Source: Streptomyces flavochromogenes (GTDB lineage Bacteria > Actinomycetota > Actinomycetes > Streptomycetales > Streptomycetaceae). From it: a stretch of DNA of 64,000 bases. Shown in pieces: positions 63,198 to 64,000 of this stretch. The translations under genes were made by a program, and so were the position numbers. Position 1 is the stretch's first letter; each line of letters begins with the position of its first letter. The notes under the pieces were generated by a model. That model saw only the letters and a list, made by a program, of their open reading frames with translations, was not told the origin of the DNA and did no database searches. The DNA lies in the NCBI RefSeq assembly GCF_000717595.1, contig NZ_JNZO01000034.1:13036-77035 (forward strand), in the 5' to 3' direction.

Positions 63198-64000
63198 CGG
63201 TGCCGGCGACGGCGGGCGGCGCGGACGAGGACGGCGCCGAGGAGGACGAGAGCGGCCGCGAGGGGCACCAAGAGCTCGGCGTGGTCCTCCGAATCCCTTC
63301 CCGTGTCGGCGAGTTCGCGGTCCGGGCCGGCGAGGACGAGGTCCTCCGGGTCCTCGGCGGTGGAGCTCGGCGGGCGGGGCGTGGCCCCGGGGGGTCGCGA
63401 GGGGGCGACCGGGCCGGACGTGGCGGATGTGTCAGGTGCGGGCTCGTCGGTTCCGGTGGGGCGGTCCGGGGCGGCGGGACTCACGGTCAGGCGGTAGTCG
63501 CCGGACTCGCCGACCCAGTCGCCGTCGGCGCCCCGGCGCTGGACGACCGCGGCGTTCACGACGACCTCGTCGGGGGCGGTCTCCGCGCGGAAGCCGAGCC
63601 GTACGGGGATGGCGAGGGTCCGGCCCGCGGGCACCATGAAGCCGCCGAAGCCGTCCGGGCCGTCGGAGACGCCGGAGCTCCCGGGGCCTTCGGGTCCGGT
63701 GAACACGCCGACCTTCTCGGCCCGTTCGGTCGCCACGAAGGTCACGGGACGCCAGCGCGCGGCCCCGGCGTCGTAGAACTCGAACCGGATCTGCTCCGGC
63801 CGCAGCACTCCCCGCTCGTCGGTGAGGACCAGCACGGGGTGGATGCCCGAGCAGGTGGCGTCGGTGGTGTTGGTGAGATCGAGCTTCCACTCCCGGAGGC
63901 TGCCGCCCGCGGGATAGTCCGCCGGGCCGCCGTGGATCCGGGTGTCGAGGGGGAAGGCCGAGCCGGCCGGGGTGCCGCAGGTGGGGGCGGGGGGATCGGG
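63194..64000 (-). CDS. Surface protein with LAxTG-like sorting signal (C-terminal part, 5' end outside window)
   Basis: The frame is open to the right edge (268 codons visible). The sequence is secreted-type: a beta-rich domain with cysteines (PTCGTPAG, DATCSGIHP), then a Pro/Thr-rich linker (about the last 80-40 residues). The C-terminus is RELADTGRDSEDHAE, a hydrophobic stretch and RRRRHR. LADTG fits the LAxTG signal of streptomycete class E sortases. It is followed directly by the GntR gene with a GTGA overlap. Confidence 0.8.
   Translation of the reverse strand, partial: PDPPAPTCGTPAGSAFPLDTRIHGGPADYPAGGSLREWKLDLTNTTDATCSGIHPVLVLTDERGVLRPEQIRFEFYDAGAARWRPVTFVATERAEKVGVFTGPEGPGSSGVSDGPDGFGGFMVPAGRTLAIPVRLGFRAETAPDEVVVNAAVVQRRGADGDWVGESGDYRLTVSPAAPDRPTGTDEPAPDTSATSGPVAPSRPPGATPRPPSSTAEDPEDLVLAGPDRELADTGRDSEDHAELLVPLAAALVLLGAVLVRAARRRRHR

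Overview
The window is high-GC actinomycete chromosome and almost certainly Streptomyces. The evidence is the desferrioxamine genes desABCD, a DasR-type chitin/GlcNAc regulon, adpA carrying a single TTA codon next to oligoribonuclease, a CdgA-like GGDEF-EAL protein, frequent GTG/TTG starts and many ATGA/GTGA stop-start overlaps. The gene order des - hexosaminidase - glmS - adpA - orn resembles the core of model streptomycetes. I see no prophage, integrase, transposase or CRISPR array.

Layout. 0-4.2 kb: the 3' end of desA, then desB, desC and desD (desferrioxamine biosynthesis), closed by a strong hairpin. 4.3-9.7 kb: a lipoprotein, a GH20 hexosaminidase with a DasR site, a small unknown protein, glmS and an acetate-family transporter. 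9.9-13.9 kb: a universal stress protein, a small membrane protein, adpA, orn and tRNA-His. 14-19.7 kb: secreted polysaccharide hydrolases, namely a GH10-CBM2 xylanase and GH74-CBM2 xyloglucanase under a CebR-type operator, plus a CBM2-GH18 chitinase. 20-26.5 kb: a two-component system, small hypothetical proteins, a spermidine-synthase-fold protein, an XRE/TPR regulator and a histidine phosphatase. 26.6-31.5 kb: a PAP2 membrane protein, then a three-gene RecB/Cas4-like nuclease, unknown protein and SF1 helicase set, which is the most intriguing unit here. 31.6-34.3 kb: a peroxiredoxin-like protein and TetR pair, two small proteins and the first of three tRNA-Lys genes. 34.4-42.5 kb: an M6-type protease, CdgA, a GH18-CBM5/12 chitinase with two DasR sites, a luciferase-like monooxygenase, an IclR regulator and the second tRNA-Lys. 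42.6-51.4 kb: a second two-component system, an acyl-CoA synthetase, an AA10 lytic monooxygenase with a DasR site, an SPFH protein with a huge low-complexity N-terminus, a cell-wall peptidase and the third tRNA-Lys. 51.4-52.55 kb: no convincing gene, but hairpin and G-rich repeats. 52.55-56.4 kb: a class F sortase with a His-rich partner, a NagD-like phosphatase, and a phosphodiesterase broken by a one-base frameshift at a perfect hairpin. 56.5-64 kb: an aminophosphonate uptake and catabolism operon with a GntR regulator, then the 3' end of a LAxTG-type surface protein.

How the genes fit together. Three themes recur. The first is chitin/GlcNAc use: two chitinases, an LPMO, a hexosaminidase and glmS, with four DasR-like sites. 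The second is plant polysaccharide use under CebR. The third is development and c-di-GMP: AdpA/bldA, Orn and CdgA. Functions are assigned from motifs and family knowledge; no database search was run.
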